Assembly: GCA_963734625.1 (NCBI GenBank)
Contig: CAVTHW010000001.1
Location: 62,001-126,000, forward strand
Length of the DNA: 64,000 nucleotides
Reading direction: 5' to 3'
From: CAVTHW01 sp963734625
GTDB lineage: Bacteria > Acidobacteriota > Terriglobia > Bryobacterales > Bryobacteraceae
Shown here one piece after another: positions 8,704-17,595 of the stretch (positions are counted from its first letter, which is position 1; each line of letters opens with the position of its first letter). The position numbers and the translations under genes were made by a program. Under the pieces are notes generated by a model. That model did not search any database and had not been told where the DNA came from. It was given only the letters and a program-made list of their open reading frames with translations.

Positions 8704-9253
8704 GTCGCGCCGCAGCCCAGACTGTCAGCCCAGGGCTTCGCCCGGCAGCAATCGAAAACGCGTCCGAAAACGCGTCAGCCTGAACTGTGCGATTTATTCG
8801 AGAGCCTCGGACGGGTCTTGACAACCTTGGGCGCACGCTGCATCTTGGCTGGAGCCCCCTGCCACGTGACGCGGAGCAGACGACAGAACCGGAAAAATCG
8901 CGCAGTTCAGGCTGACTCGTTTGCCCGCGGGATGCGGGCCAGTAGACGGTGTTGACAACATCGCGATAGCGCTCGAACCGGGCAGTCGTTGAGACCACGA
9001 TGTCCTTAGGCTGGGTCGAACACCCTACCAAAGCGGCGTACAATTCGGCCGCTCGCTTGCGCGGGTTCTCCACCTCGCGGAAAAGCACCAGAAGATCAAT
9101 GTCGCTGTCGTCACCGGCGTCCCCGCGTGCGTGAGATCCGAACAAGATGATCTTGTCGGGGGTGAAACCCGTGGAAATGCGCCGCACCATTTCGGCGGTG
9201 GTCAACTCGGCGCTCGCAGCCGTACTCATGCCAACCAATAATAACCCGTTCAT
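8678..9253 (-). CDS. MNT-type nucleotidyltransferase with aberrant C-terminus
   Basis: Residues about 18-60 contain the Pol-beta nucleotidyltransferase core: IILFGSHARGDAGDDSDIDLLVLF, here GSHARG and DSDIDLLV. Typical MNT proteins are about 100 residues long and end soon after a segment like RYRDVVNTVYWPASR. Here that point, at about 8930, is followed by 75 residues encoded by the inverted-repeat element at 8774-8916, which look like junk sequence. The natural end was therefore probably replaced by the insertion. No HEPN partner gene is adjacent, so a working MNT-HEPN toxin-antitoxin pair is not supported. Start: GGGGGAGGGG about eleven bases upstream of the ATG at 9253; an ATG at 9229 is an alternative. 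Confidence 0.6.
   Translation of the reverse strand: MNGLLLVGMSTAASAELTTAEMVRRISTGFTPDKIILFGSHARGDAGDDSDIDLLVLFREVENPRKRAAELYAALVGCSTQPKDIVVSTTARFERYRDVVNTVYWPASRGQTSQPELRDFSGSVVCSASRGRGLQPRCSVRPRLSRPVRGSRINRTVQADAFSDAFSIAAGRSPGLTVWAAARLTFPAAGR
8753..8776 (+). repeat. Tandem 12-mer, two copies
   Basis: CGAAAACGCGTC occurs twice with no gap (8753-8764, 8765-8776). It abuts and slightly overlaps the left arm of the inverted-repeat element. Confidence 0.6.
8774..8916. repeat. 143-base inverted-repeat element
   Basis: The arms are 8774-8795 (GTCAGCCTGAACTGTGCGAT plus TT) and 8895-8916, which is its reverse complement with one mismatch in 22. The 99 bases between them have no credible gene. It has the form of a MITE or paired REP element and lies within the 3' end of the nucleotidyltransferase gene. 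Confidence 0.7.
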
Positions 9254-9330
9254 GGGATGCGGGAGCCCCTCCCCCGAAACTTGCGGCCTCGAACTGCGTC
9301 CTATAATGTAGGAGCCGCATTCGTTTAGCC

Positions 9331-9894
9331 ATGGAAGAGACCCCGACGCCTAAGGCAGCAGAACCCAGTTCGCGGAGCAGGAATGTGATCCTCTTCTGGA
9401 TTCGAGACCTGTCCTTGTCGCTCATCATCTCGGGCGTAGTCATTCTTTTCGTCTACCAGCCGGTGCAGGTGGAGGGGACCAGCATGATGCCGGCCCTCGT
9501 GGATCAGGAGCGAATCTTCATCAACAAGTTCGCCTACCGCTTCGGCTTCGAGAAGATCGAGCGGGGCGACACCGTGGTCTTCTGGTTTCCCGGCGACACC
9601 AGCAAATCCTACATCAAGCGCGTGATCGGATTGCCGGACGACGTGGTGAGGATTGACCGTGGAACCGTCTACGTGAACGGCCAGCGCCTGCCAGAAGCCT
9701 ACGTGCCGGACGAGTATCGCGACCGCCAGTCGATGCCGGCGGTGAGAGTGGAACCCGGCTCCTACTTTGTGCTGGGCGACCACCGCGCGTCCTCCAACGA
9801 CAGCCGCAACTGGGGTTCGGTCGAGCGCCGGTTCATCTACGGGAAGGCGGTCTTCGTGTATTGGCCTCCCGACAAGATGGGCCCGGTCCGGTAG
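9331..9894 (+). CDS. lepB: Signal peptidase I
   Basis: 187 residues. One N-terminal membrane helix (LSLSLIISGVVILFVYQPVQV) is followed by EGTSMMP, with catalytic S51, then YIKRVIGLPDDVV with catalytic K96, and GDHRASSNDSRNWG, the conserved box E. It is an S26 serine peptidase with a Ser-Lys dyad that removes signal peptides on the outer face of the inner membrane. Length is normal for a short single-helix form. The ATG at 9331 is preceded by only weak ribosome-binding sequence. Confidence 0.95.
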   Translation: MEETPTPKAAEPSSRSRNVILFWIRDLSLSLIISGVVILFVYQPVQVEGTSMMPALVDQERIFINKFAYRFGFEKIERGDTVVFWFPGDTSKSYIKRVIGLPDDVVRIDRGTVYVNGQRLPEAYVPDEYRDRQSMPAVRVEPGSYFVLGDHRASSNDSRNWGSVERRFIYGKAVFVYWPPDKMGPVR

Positions 9895-9960
9895 GCTTCC
9901 CTTCCGGCCAAACTGTTAGAATCGAATTACTGCCGCATCCCGGCAGAGGGGAACTGGGAA

Positions 9961-11889
9961 ATGAGTGACGGACCTACCTACCCGCCTGCCCCGGAGTTTG
10001 TCAACCGGGCTCATGTGCGGTCGATCGAGCAGTATCGCAAACTGTACCGGGAAGCGGAAGAACACCCCGAGGAATTCTGGGCCAATCTGGCTGAGCGCGA
10101 GATCCACTGGTTTGAGAAGTGGTCCAACGTGATGGAATGGGCGCCGCCTTTTGTCAAGTGGTTCACCGGGGGCAAGACCAACGTCGCCTACAACTGCCTC
10201 GACCGGCACCTGCTTTCCAGCCGGAAGAACAAGGCGGCCATCATCTGGGAAGGCGAGCCCGGCGACCAGCGCACGCTCACCTACCAGGAGCTGCACCGTC
10301 TGGTTTGCCGTTTCGCCAACGTCTTGAAGTCGCGAGGACTGGTGGCGGGAGACCGGGCGATCCTCTACATGCCCATGGTCCCCGAGCTGCCCGTGGCGAT
10401 GCTCGCCTGCGCGCGCCTGGGGATCACCCACAGCGTTGTGTTCGGCGGCTTCTCCGCGGAGGCGCTGCGAGCCCGCATCCAGGATCTCGGAGCAAAGGCC
10501 GTGATCACCGCCGATGGCGGCTGGCGGCGCGGCAAGCCGGTCGGGCTGAAGGCCATCGCCGACGAGGCGCTCGAGGATTGCGACGTCCGGGACGTGATCG
10601 TGCTCCGGCGCACGGGTCTGCCGGTCCCGATGCTGGAAGGCCGGGACCACTGGTGGCACGACTTAGACGAAACGGTGGGCGAGGAGTGCCCCGCCGTGCC
10701 GCTCGACTCCGAGCACCCTTTGTTTGTGCTCTACACCTCCGGCACCACCGGCCAGCCGAAGGGCATCCTGCACTCGACAGCCGGTTATCTCCTCCAGGTC
10801 AGCATGACCATGAAGTGGGTCTTCGATTTGCGGGAAGAGGACACTTACTGGTGTACGGCCGACATAGGCTGGGTGACCGGGCACAGTTACATCGTCTATG
10901 GGCCGCTCGCGGCCGGGGCCACCACGCTGATGTACGAGGGCGCGCCGGACTTTCCGCAATTCGACCGCTGGTGGAGGATCGTCGAGAAACATCGGGTGAA
11001 CATCCTCTACACGTCACCCACCGCTATTCGATCCTTGTTGCGCCAGGGCGATCAGTGGCCGAACAGCCACGATCTGTCCAGCCTGCGGCTACTGGGCTCG
11101 GTGGGCGAGCCCATCAACCCGGCCGCGTGGGAATGGTACTACCGCGTGATCGGCAAGGAGCGCTGTCCCATTGTCGATACCTGGTGGCAGACCGAAACGG
11201 GCGCGATCCTGATTTCTCCCATGCCCGGAGCGGTTCCTCTCAAGCCCGGGTCGGCGACTCTGCCGCTGCCGGGGATCATCGTCGATGTGGTCGATTTCTC
11301 AGGCAAGCCCGTGGCGACCGGCGAAAAGGGATTCCTGGTTATCCGGCGGCCGTGGCCCAGCATGATTCGCACCATCCTCAACGATCCCAAGCGCTATGAG
11401 GATCAGTATTGGCGTAGGGTCACCGGAGCCTACTTCACGGGCGACGCGGCACGGCGCGACGAGGACGGCTATCTTTGGATTCTGGGGCGTGTCGATGACG
11501 TCATCAACGTCAGCGGACATCGGCTGAGCACGATGGAGGTGGAGTCGGCCATCGTCCGCCACCCTTCCGTGGCCGAGGCCGCGGTCGTCGGCCGTCCGGA
11601 CGAGATCACCGGACAGGCCGTGTGCGCCTTCGTGACGCTCAAGACCGGGAACTGGGACCACCGCGACCTGGGCAAAGAGCTAAGCCAGTGGGTCGCGCAC
11701 GAGATCGGCGGATTCGCGCGACCCGCCGAAATCCGGTTCACCGAGGCCCTCCCCAAGACCCGCAGCGGCAAGATCATGCGCCGCCTCCTGCGCGAGATTG
11801 TCACCACCCACTCGGTGACCGGCGACGTGACCACGCTTGAAGACATAGGAGTCATCAGCCGCCTGTCCGCCCAGCAAGAAGAAGAATAG
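9961..11889 (+). CDS. acs: Acetyl-CoA (or propionyl-CoA) synthetase
   Basis: 642 residues. It begins with the Acs N-terminal domain (EEFWANLAEREIHWFEKWSN and FTGGKTNVAYNCLDRHL). The P-loop is YTSGTTGQPKGILHS, DTWWQTETGA is the acyl-pocket region, and TRSGKIMRRLLREI near the C-terminus carries the Lys that is acetylated in regulated Acs enzymes. It activates acetate to acetyl-CoA with ATP through acetyl-AMP. The stretch that reads WWQTETG matches acetate-type enzymes; propionate use cannot be excluded. SD-like GAGGGGAA lies eight bases before the ATG. Confidence 0.93.
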   Translation: MSDGPTYPPAPEFVNRAHVRSIEQYRKLYREAEEHPEEFWANLAEREIHWFEKWSNVMEWAPPFVKWFTGGKTNVAYNCLDRHLLSSRKNKAAIIWEGEPGDQRTLTYQELHRLVCRFANVLKSRGLVAGDRAILYMPMVPELPVAMLACARLGITHSVVFGGFSAEALRARIQDLGAKAVITADGGWRRGKPVGLKAIADEALEDCDVRDVIVLRRTGLPVPMLEGRDHWWHDLDETVGEECPAVPLDSEHPLFVLYTSGTTGQPKGILHSTAGYLLQVSMTMKWVFDLREEDTYWCTADIGWVTGHSYIVYGPLAAGATTLMYEGAPDFPQFDRWWRIVEKHRVNILYTSPTAIRSLLRQGDQWPNSHDLSSLRLLGSVGEPINPAAWEWYYRVIGKERCPIVDTWWQTETGAILISPMPGAVPLKPGSATLPLPGIIVDVVDFSGKPVATGEKGFLVIRRPWPSMIRTILNDPKRYEDQYWRRVTGAYFTGDAARRDEDGYLWILGRVDDVINVSGHRLSTMEVESAIVRHPSVAEAAVVGRPDEITGQAVCAFVTLKTGNWDHRDLGKELSQWVAHEIGGFARPAEIRFTEALPKTRSGKIMRRLLREIVTTHSVTGDVTTLEDIGVISRLSAQQEEE

Positions 11890-11892
11890 TCT

Positions 11893-11917
11893 AAATGGGG
11901 ACAGTACCAAATTACCC
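11893..11917 (-). repeat. Dispersed REP-like motif B, copy 1
   Basis: The reverse complement begins GGGTAATTTGGTACTGTCCC and continues CATTT. All 25 bases are repeated exactly in the other orientation at 38380-38404. It fills the 27-base space between the acs stop and the lysR stop. Confidence 0.6.
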
Positions 11918-12792
11918 TACGCCCCCCTCACCACTTCCAGAAAGGCTTTGGCGGCGTGGGAGAGGCCGCGGCGGGCGGGGTGGACCAGGTGGATCTTGCG
12001 CTCCACGTTCAGCTCCTCGACCGTCACTTCCCGCAGCGTGCCCTGCTCCAGTTCCTGCTCCACGCACATGCGCGGCAGGAACGCCACGCCCTCGCCGCGC
12101 TGCACCAGCTTGCGGATGGCCTCCACCGTGGGCATCTCCACGTCCATGTTCAGCGCGACCTTGTGCCGCTGGAACTCGTTGATCACCTTTTCCCGATAGG
12201 GCGACAGAACGTGGTGGGCGATGAAGGTCTCCATGTCCAGCTCGCGGATCGAGACCGATTCCCGGCCGGCGAAGCGGTGCCGCGGCGACATCACGAAGGC
12301 CAGGTGATCGATGTAAATCACGGTCGAGGTCAGCCGCTCGTCGTCCGGATCGTAGCTGATGACGCCCAGTTCCAGGTCGCCGTCGATCAACTGCTCCGGA
12401 ATCTTGCTCGACAGGCTGCGCCGCACTTGCACCTTGATCTTCGGATAGAGCCGGCGATAGCGCTGGATGTGCTTCAGCAAGTAGAGCGTCGTCGACTCGT
12501 TGGCCCCGATCGCCAGCCGTCCGGCGGTGTTGCCGCGCAGTTCCTCCAGCGCCGTCGACAGTTCGCGCTGAACATTGTCGAACCGGTGGGCGTAGTCCAG
12601 CACGATGCGGCCCGCGTCCGTGAGCAGAATCTCCCGCCCGGACCGGTCGAGCAGCCTCTCGCCCAGTTCGCTCTCCAGACGCTGCACGGCCAGCGACACT
12701 GCCGGCTGACTGCGCCCGAGCTTCTCCGCAGCCCGTGAAAAGCTCTTCTCCGTCGCTACCGTGTGAAAAACTCGAAGCGGGTAGAGTTCCAT
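11917..12792 (-). CDS. LysR-family transcriptional regulator
   Basis: 291 residues from the ATG at 12792 (MELYPLRVFHTVATEKSFSR). The N-terminal helix-turn-helix continues AAEKLGRSQPAVSLAVQRLE, the standard LysR pattern. Residues about 90-290 are the co-inducer domain. It is divergent from leuA with 165 bases between, the classical LysR arrangement, so leuABCD is the likely target and a leucine-pathway intermediate such as isopropylmalate a possible co-inducer (inference). A longer open frame upstream runs through the intergenic region and into leuA and is not coding. AAGGCC immediately precedes the start. Confidence 0.85.
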   Translation of the reverse strand: MELYPLRVFHTVATEKSFSRAAEKLGRSQPAVSLAVQRLESELGERLLDRSGREILLTDAGRIVLDYAHRFDNVQRELSTALEELRGNTAGRLAIGANESTTLYLLKHIQRYRRLYPKIKVQVRRSLSSKIPEQLIDGDLELGVISYDPDDERLTSTVIYIDHLAFVMSPRHRFAGRESVSIRELDMETFIAHHVLSPYREKVINEFQRHKVALNMDVEMPTVEAIRKLVQRGEGVAFLPRMCVEQELEQGTLREVTVEELNVERKIHLVHPARRGLSHAAKAFLEVVRGA

Positions 12793-12957
12793 GGCCTTAT
12801 GCTCGCCTGTGCGCCTATAGTCTACGCTTATTACATTAGCACAGCATATCGCAATAGACAACATTATAAATTTGCTAAATCTGAGGTCTTGCGGCATACT
12901 GGCTTCATGTCCGGGCCGGAGGAACAGGCCGGCTGGGCATAGACCAGAGCGCGGACG
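12793..12957. promoter_or_regulatory. lysR-leuA divergent control region
   Basis: This 165-base gap includes an AT-rich stretch (12830-12885) unlike the GC-rich surroundings. ATTTGCTAAAT at 12870-12880 is a near-palindrome with the T-x(n)-A form of LysR boxes. TTAGCA at 12836-12841 and TGCTAA at 12873-12878 form a longer-range inverted pair. On the minus strand TATAAT at 12864-12869 could be the lysR -10 element, though no good -35 was found. The operator role is inferred. Confidence 0.4.
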
Positions 12958-14136
12958 GTGAACGTGAACAATCGAGTACGCATTTTCGACACTACGCTGC
13001 GGGACGGCGAACAGTCCCCCGGATGCAGCATGACCGTCGCGGAAAAAATCCGCATGGCGAGAAAGCTGGTGGACCTGGGCGTCGATACCCTCGAAGCCGG
13101 GTTCCCGATCGCTTCGGAAGGCGATTTTGAAGCGGTGCGGGCGGTCGCCCGCGAGTATCCGGACGTGCAGGTGGCGGCTCTCGCCAGAGCTTGCACAATT
13201 GACTTGGAACGGGCCGCCCGCGCTCTGGACAAAGCCAGGAACCCTCGGATTCACACGTTTATCGCAACCAGCGATATACACCTGAAGCACAAGCTGCACA
13301 AGTCCAGGCAGGAAGTCCTGGAGCAAGCCGTGGCGGCCATCGAACTGGCGCGCCGCTACGTGGAAGACGTCGAGTTTTCGGCCGAGGACGCCACGCGCAC
13401 CGAGCCGGATTACCTGGAGCAGGTCAGCAAGGCCGTGGTCGCGGCCGGAGCGCGGACGGTTAACCTGCCCGATACCGTGGGCTATTCAACACCCGACGAG
13501 CACGCGGCGCTGATCGGCCGCATAGCGCGGGCTCTGGGCGACAGCGCCGTCGTCAGCGTGCATTGCCACAACGACCTGGGCCTGGCCGTGGCCAATTCAC
13601 TGGCGGCGGTGCAGGCGGGGGCGCGGCAGGTGGAGTGCACGATCAACGGGATCGGCGAACGGGCCGGCAACTGCGCGCTGGAAGAGCTGGTCATGATTTT
13701 GAAGGTCCGGGCGGATTACCTGCCCTACGAGGTGGGGATCAACACCGAGCACTTGTTCCCGGCCAGCCAGTTGCTCACCGAGTTAATCAGCTTCGGGCCC
13801 CAGCCCAACAAGGCCATTGTGGGCCGCAACGCTTTCGCGCACGAAGCCGGCATCCACCAGGACGGAGTCCTGAAGGAACGCTCGACGTACGAGATCATGG
13901 ACCCGAGGACGGTCGGGGTGCCCTTAAGCCGGCTGGTTCTGGGCAAGCATAGCGGCCGCCACGCGCTGCGGGATCGCTGCGAGCACCTGGGCTATAATTT
14001 GACTCGGGAAGAGCTGGATGTGGCCTACCAGCGCTTCATCGCTTTGGCTGACCGCAAGAAGGGCTTGCTCGACGAGGAGATCGCCGATCTGGTGAGCCAG
14101 GTGGCGAATCCCGGCGCGAAAGCCGCCAGCGAATAG
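12958..14136 (+). CDS. leuA: 2-isopropylmalate synthase, short form without regulatory domain
   Basis: 392 residues from a GTG start (a second in-frame GTG lies two codons on). RIFDTTLRDGEQSPGCSMT is the HMGL-like catalytic signature; VSVHCHNDLGLAVANSL and ECTINGIGERAGN are the metal-binding and second signature. It condenses acetyl-CoA with 2-oxoisovalerate, the first step of leucine synthesis. Usual LeuA proteins are about 510 residues with a C-terminal leucine-binding domain; this one stops after the linker subdomain (about residue 385). Homocitrate synthase is an alternative for short forms, but the leuBCD neighbours favour isopropylmalate synthase. Confidence 0.88.
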   Translation: MNVNNRVRIFDTTLRDGEQSPGCSMTVAEKIRMARKLVDLGVDTLEAGFPIASEGDFEAVRAVAREYPDVQVAALARACTIDLERAARALDKARNPRIHTFIATSDIHLKHKLHKSRQEVLEQAVAAIELARRYVEDVEFSAEDATRTEPDYLEQVSKAVVAAGARTVNLPDTVGYSTPDEHAALIGRIARALGDSAVVSVHCHNDLGLAVANSLAAVQAGARQVECTINGIGERAGNCALEELVMILKVRADYLPYEVGINTEHLFPASQLLTELISFGPQPNKAIVGRNAFAHEAGIHQDGVLKERSTYEIMDPRTVGVPLSRLVLGKHSGRHALRDRCEHLGYNLTREELDVAYQRFIALADRKKGLLDEEIADLVSQVANPGAKAASE

Positions 14137-14169
14137 CGGTACAATCAAGCCTTCCCCCTGTAAAACGTC

Positions 14170-15255
14170 ATGAAACTGAATGTACTGGTGTTGCCCGGCG
14201 ACGGGATCGGCCAGAAGTCACCGCGGAGGCGGTGCGGGTGCTGGGCCGTGTCGCGGAGAAGTTCAAGCATGAGGTAAGCCTCACCGAGGGCCTGCTGGGC
14301 GGTATTGCGATTCATAAGACCGGATCGCCGCTGCCGGAAGAAACCGTGAAGCTGGCGCTGGAAGCCGACGCGACCCTAATGGGCGCCGTGGGGCTGCCCG
14401 AGTTCGACAACGCGCCGCCGGACCAGCGTCCCGAGAAGGGCCTGCTAGGAGTGCGGAAAGTGCTGGGCGTTTTCGCCAACTTGCGCCCGGTGCGCGCTTA
14501 CGCCTCGCTGCTGGACTCGTCACCGCTGAAGAATCACCTGGTCGAAGGCACGGACATGATCATCGTCCGCGAGCTGACCGGGGGCATCTACTACGGCACG
14601 CCCCGGGGTATTTCGGGCGAAGGCCGCGAGACACGGGCCGTCAACACCATGTCCTACACACTGGGCCGAGATCGAGCGCATCGCGCGGATGGCCTTCCAT
14701 CTGGCAGCGGGCCGGCGCAAGAAGGTCACCAGCGTGGACAAGTCCAACGTGCTCGAGAATTCGCAGCTCTGGCGCAGGGTCGTAACCGAGGTGGCGCGCG
14801 AATTCCCGGACATCGCCCTGGATCACTTGCTGGTGGACAACTGCGCGATGCAACTGGTCCTCAACCCGCGCCGCTTCGACGTGATCCTGACCGAGAACCT
14901 GTTCGGCGACATCCTGAGCGACGAGGGCGCGGTGCTGGCCGGCTCGATCGGGATGCTGCCCTCGGCCTCGATCGGCGAACGGCGGCCGTCGGGGGCCTGG
15001 ACCGGGCTCTACGAGCCGGTGCACGGCTCGGCGCCGGACATTGCGGGAAAGAACAAAGCCAATCCGCTGGGCGCTATCGGCAGCGTGGCCGCCATGCTGG
15101 AGTACAGCTTCGGGCTGAAGACGGAAGCCGCTAGCGTCAATCGGGCTGTCGAGGCCGTCTTGAACAGCGGGCGGGTGACCGCCGACTTGCGGCCCGCTGG
15201 AAAGCCGGCGACGACCACCGAAGTAGGAGAAGCGGTTTGCGCCGCGATACTATGA
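14170..15255 (+). CDS. leuB: 3-isopropylmalate dehydrogenase, two compensating frameshifts
   Basis: The reading starts at the ATG at 14170 (MKLNVLVLPGDGIG). One C is missing at about 14211: GGCCAGAA stands where GGCCCAGAA would give GPEVTAEAV. The second frame then continues through FKHEVSLTEGLLGG and TGGIYYGTPRGI. An extra G at 14663-14665 shifts back, restoring AEIERIARMAFHLAAGR. Removing the two errors gives 361 residues, the normal length. The enzyme oxidatively decarboxylates 3-isopropylmalate with NAD. Key segments RENLFGDILSDEGA-like (TENLFGDILSDEGAVLAGSI) and EPVHGSAPDIAGK are intact. The stop overlaps leuC (ATGA). A sequence error is likelier than a real pseudogene, since the pathway is otherwise complete. 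Confidence 0.85.
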
Positions 15256-16658
15256 GCACCCCTCGCACCATCATCGAAAAGATTTGGGACGCGCACGTGG
15301 TCACCGAACAGCCCGGTGCGCCGGCGCTACTTTACATCGATCTGCACCTGGTCCATGAAGTGACCTCGCCGCAAGCCTTCGACGGGCTTCGCCGGCGGGG
15401 CTTGAAAGTCCGCCGGCCGGAGCTCACCCTGGCCACGACCGACCACAGCGTCCCGACCACTGACCGGGCGCTGCCCATTGCCGATCCAGTCGCCGCCAGG
15501 CAGGTCAGGCAACTCGAGACCAACTGCGCCGAATTCGGCATTCCCTGTCACGGCCTCTCGAGCCCTCACCAGGGCGTGGTCCACGTCATGGGGCCCGAGT
15601 TGGGTCTCACTCAACCGGGCATGACCGTGGTCTGCGGCGACAGCCATACGGCCACGCACGGCGCCTTCGGGGCCCTGGCCTTCGGCATCGGCACCAGCGA
15701 AGTGGAGAACGTGCTGGCGACGCAGTGCCTGCTGCAACGCAAGCCCAAGACCTACGAGGTGACCTTCGATGGGACTCTCGGGAGGGGCGTCTCGGCGAAA
15801 GATATCATTCTGGCGCTGATCGCGAAGATCGGGACGGGCGGAGGGACCGGCTGCGTGTTCGAGTACCGCGGCTCGGCCATTCGCGCGCTCTCGATGGAAG
15901 AGCGCATGACCGTCTGCAACATGTCGATTGAAGGCGGCGCGCGCGCGGGGTTGATCGCACCCGACGATGCGACGTTCGCCTACCTGCAGGGCAGGCCCTA
16001 TGCGCCCCAGGACGCTCAGTGGGATGCGGCCCTGGCCAGATGGAAGCAACTGCCGACGGACGAGGGCGCAACCTACGACCTCAGCCTGTCGCTGGACGCA
16101 GCGGCCCTGGAGCCGATGATCACGTTCGGCACCAGCCCCGGCATGGGGATTCCGATTAGCGCGCCGATTCCCGACCCGGCCCAGGCGCGGGACGCCGCCG
16201 AGCGCGAGTCGCTGGCGAAGGCTCTGCGCTATATGAACTTGCAGCCGGGCAAGCCGCTTACCGGCCAGCCCATCCAGGTGGTCTTCATCGGAAGCTGCAC
16301 CAACGGGCGCCTGCGGGATCTGCGGGACGCGGCTTCCATTTTGAAAGGCCGCAAGGTACACGCCGGAGTCCGCGCGCTCATCGTGCCGGGGTCGAAGGAA
16401 GTCAAGCGCCTGGCCGAAGCCGAGGGGTTGGATCGCATTTTCCGCGAGGCCGGCGCCGAGTGGCGCGAGTCGGGCTGCTCGATGTGCATCGCCATGAACG
16501 GCGACCAGTTGCAGCCGGGCGAGTACAGCGTCTCCACCAGCAACCGGAATTTCGAGGGCCGTCAGGGGCCGGGCGGGCGCACGTTCCTGGCCAGCCCGCT
16601 GACCGCCGCGGCCTCGGCCGTGACGGGCGTGGTTACCGACGCGAGGACACTGCTATGA
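15252..16658 (+). CDS. leuC: 3-isopropylmalate dehydratase, large subunit
   Basis: 468 residues from the ATG at 15252, overlapping the leuB stop by four bases. TIIEKIWDAHVV is the usual LeuC start; CGDSHTATHGAFGALAFGIG is the aconitase-family signature. Cysteines for the [4Fe-4S] cluster are in the first signature region, in GSCTNGR, and in ESGCSMCIAMNGD. With LeuD it isomerises 2- to 3-isopropylmalate. A bacterial-type (LeuC1) length. Confidence 0.95.
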   Translation: MSTPRTIIEKIWDAHVVTEQPGAPALLYIDLHLVHEVTSPQAFDGLRRRGLKVRRPELTLATTDHSVPTTDRALPIADPVAARQVRQLETNCAEFGIPCHGLSSPHQGVVHVMGPELGLTQPGMTVVCGDSHTATHGAFGALAFGIGTSEVENVLATQCLLQRKPKTYEVTFDGTLGRGVSAKDIILALIAKIGTGGGTGCVFEYRGSAIRALSMEERMTVCNMSIEGGARAGLIAPDDATFAYLQGRPYAPQDAQWDAALARWKQLPTDEGATYDLSLSLDAAALEPMITFGTSPGMGIPISAPIPDPAQARDAAERESLAKALRYMNLQPGKPLTGQPIQVVFIGSCTNGRLRDLRDAASILKGRKVHAGVRALIVPGSKEVKRLAEAEGLDRIFREAGAEWRESGCSMCIAMNGDQLQPGEYSVSTSNRNFEGRQGPGGRTFLASPLTAAASAVTGVVTDARTLL

Positions 16659-17317
16659 CGAAATTCACGGCCGTCGAAAGCCGGATGGTTGCGCTTCCAG
16701 CCGACAACATCGACACGGACCAGATCATCCCGGCGCGTTTCCTCAAGACCGTCTCCAAGGAGGGGCTCGGCGACCAGCTATTCTACGATTGGCGCTACAA
16801 CGCCGACGGCAGCCCCAAGCCGGATTTCGTCTTGAACCGGGCCGAGTCCAAGCAATCGCAGATCCTGCTTGCCGGTGACAATTTCGGTTGCGGCAGCTCG
16901 CGCGAGCATGCCCCCTGGGCGCTGGCGCAGTACGGATTCCGGGTCATCGTGAGCACTTCGTTCGCGGATATCTTCCAGCAGAACTCGCTCAAGAATTCGC
17001 TGCTGCCGGTGGTGGTCCCGCGCGAGGCGCACGCCGCGCTGCTGAAGCTGGTGGAAACGGACCCCGAGGCGAAGGTTCGCGTCGATCTGGAAGCGCAAAA
17101 GCTGTGGCTCCCCGACGGCCGCGCGATCGACTTCCCCGTGGACAGTTTCGCCAAGCGGTGCCTGCTCGAAGGCGTCGATGAGCTGGGCTATCTGCTCACG
17201 CAGGAGCCCTCCATCGCGGCCTATGAAGCCCGGCGGGAGGGATCGCTCAATACGCTGGCGCGGCCGCCACTTCATAGTCCTTCGGCATCGCGACCCAGGC
17301 GACGATGTAAGCGATGA
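16655..17317 (+). CDS. leuD: 3-isopropylmalate dehydratase, small subunit
   Basis: 220 residues. The ATG overlaps the leuC stop (ATGA), which suggests translational coupling. LPADNIDTDQIIPARFL and GDNFGCGSSREHAPWAL are LeuD signatures; FADIFQQNSLKNSLLPV follows. LeuD forms the swivelling subunit of the isomerase. The last twenty or so residues (rich in Pro, Ser, Arg) are unusual and are encoded in the 71-base overlap with the convergent PspC gene, so the true C-terminus may have been extended by loss of a stop. Confidence 0.93.
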   Translation: MTKFTAVESRMVALPADNIDTDQIIPARFLKTVSKEGLGDQLFYDWRYNADGSPKPDFVLNRAESKQSQILLAGDNFGCGSSREHAPWALAQYGFRVIVSTSFADIFQQNSLKNSLLPVVVPREAHAALLKLVETDPEAKVRVDLEAQKLWLPDGRAIDFPVDSFAKRCLLEGVDELGYLLTQEPSIAAYEARREGSLNTLARPPLHSPSASRPRRRCKR

Positions 17318-17558
17318 ATCCGAGGCCCGTGAACAGCGCGGCCAGCAGCCACAGGATCCGCATCAGGGTCACATCCATGTCGAAGTAGCGGGCCCAGCCC
17401 GCGCAGACGCCGGCAATCTTCTTTTCCCGCATGAGCCGCACCAGACGCCTCACGCCCGCCTGCGCCCGCGGCGGGGCGTCCGGCCGCGCGGGGGCTCCGC
17501 ACTTGGCGCAAAAGTTGTCGGCGTCTTCCAGCTTCAATCCGCAGTGTGTGCAAAACAT
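17247..17558 (-). CDS. PspC-domain protein with N-terminal zinc ribbon
   Basis: 103 residues. The start at 17558 is preceded by GGGAGGCGG. MFCTHCGLKLEDADNFCAKCG is a four-cysteine zinc ribbon in the first 21 residues. KKIAGVCAGWARYFDMDVT and LMRILWLLAALFTGLGFIAY form the PspC domain with one long or two short membrane helices, ending VAWVAMPKD. PspC is part of phage-shock-type membrane stress responses. No pspA or pspB is nearby. Its 3' end overlaps leuD by 71 bases in convergent orientation. Confidence 0.8.
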   Translation of the reverse strand: MFCTHCGLKLEDADNFCAKCGAPARPDAPPRAQAGVRRLVRLMREKKIAGVCAGWARYFDMDVTLMRILWLLAALFTGLGFIAYIVAWVAMPKDYEVAAAPAY

Positions 17559-17595
17559 GACCGCCTCCCGCCTCAATTGAGACTACGCAGGAGGG

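Noticed and set aside
8678..9253. MNT-HEPN toxin-antitoxin pair
   Set aside because: Only the nucleotidyltransferase is present; no HEPN-domain gene adjoins it.
12793..13326. Extension of the LysR frame upstream into leuA
   Set aside because: The frame runs through the intergenic region and antisense to leuA; the LysR pattern starts at the ATG at 12792.
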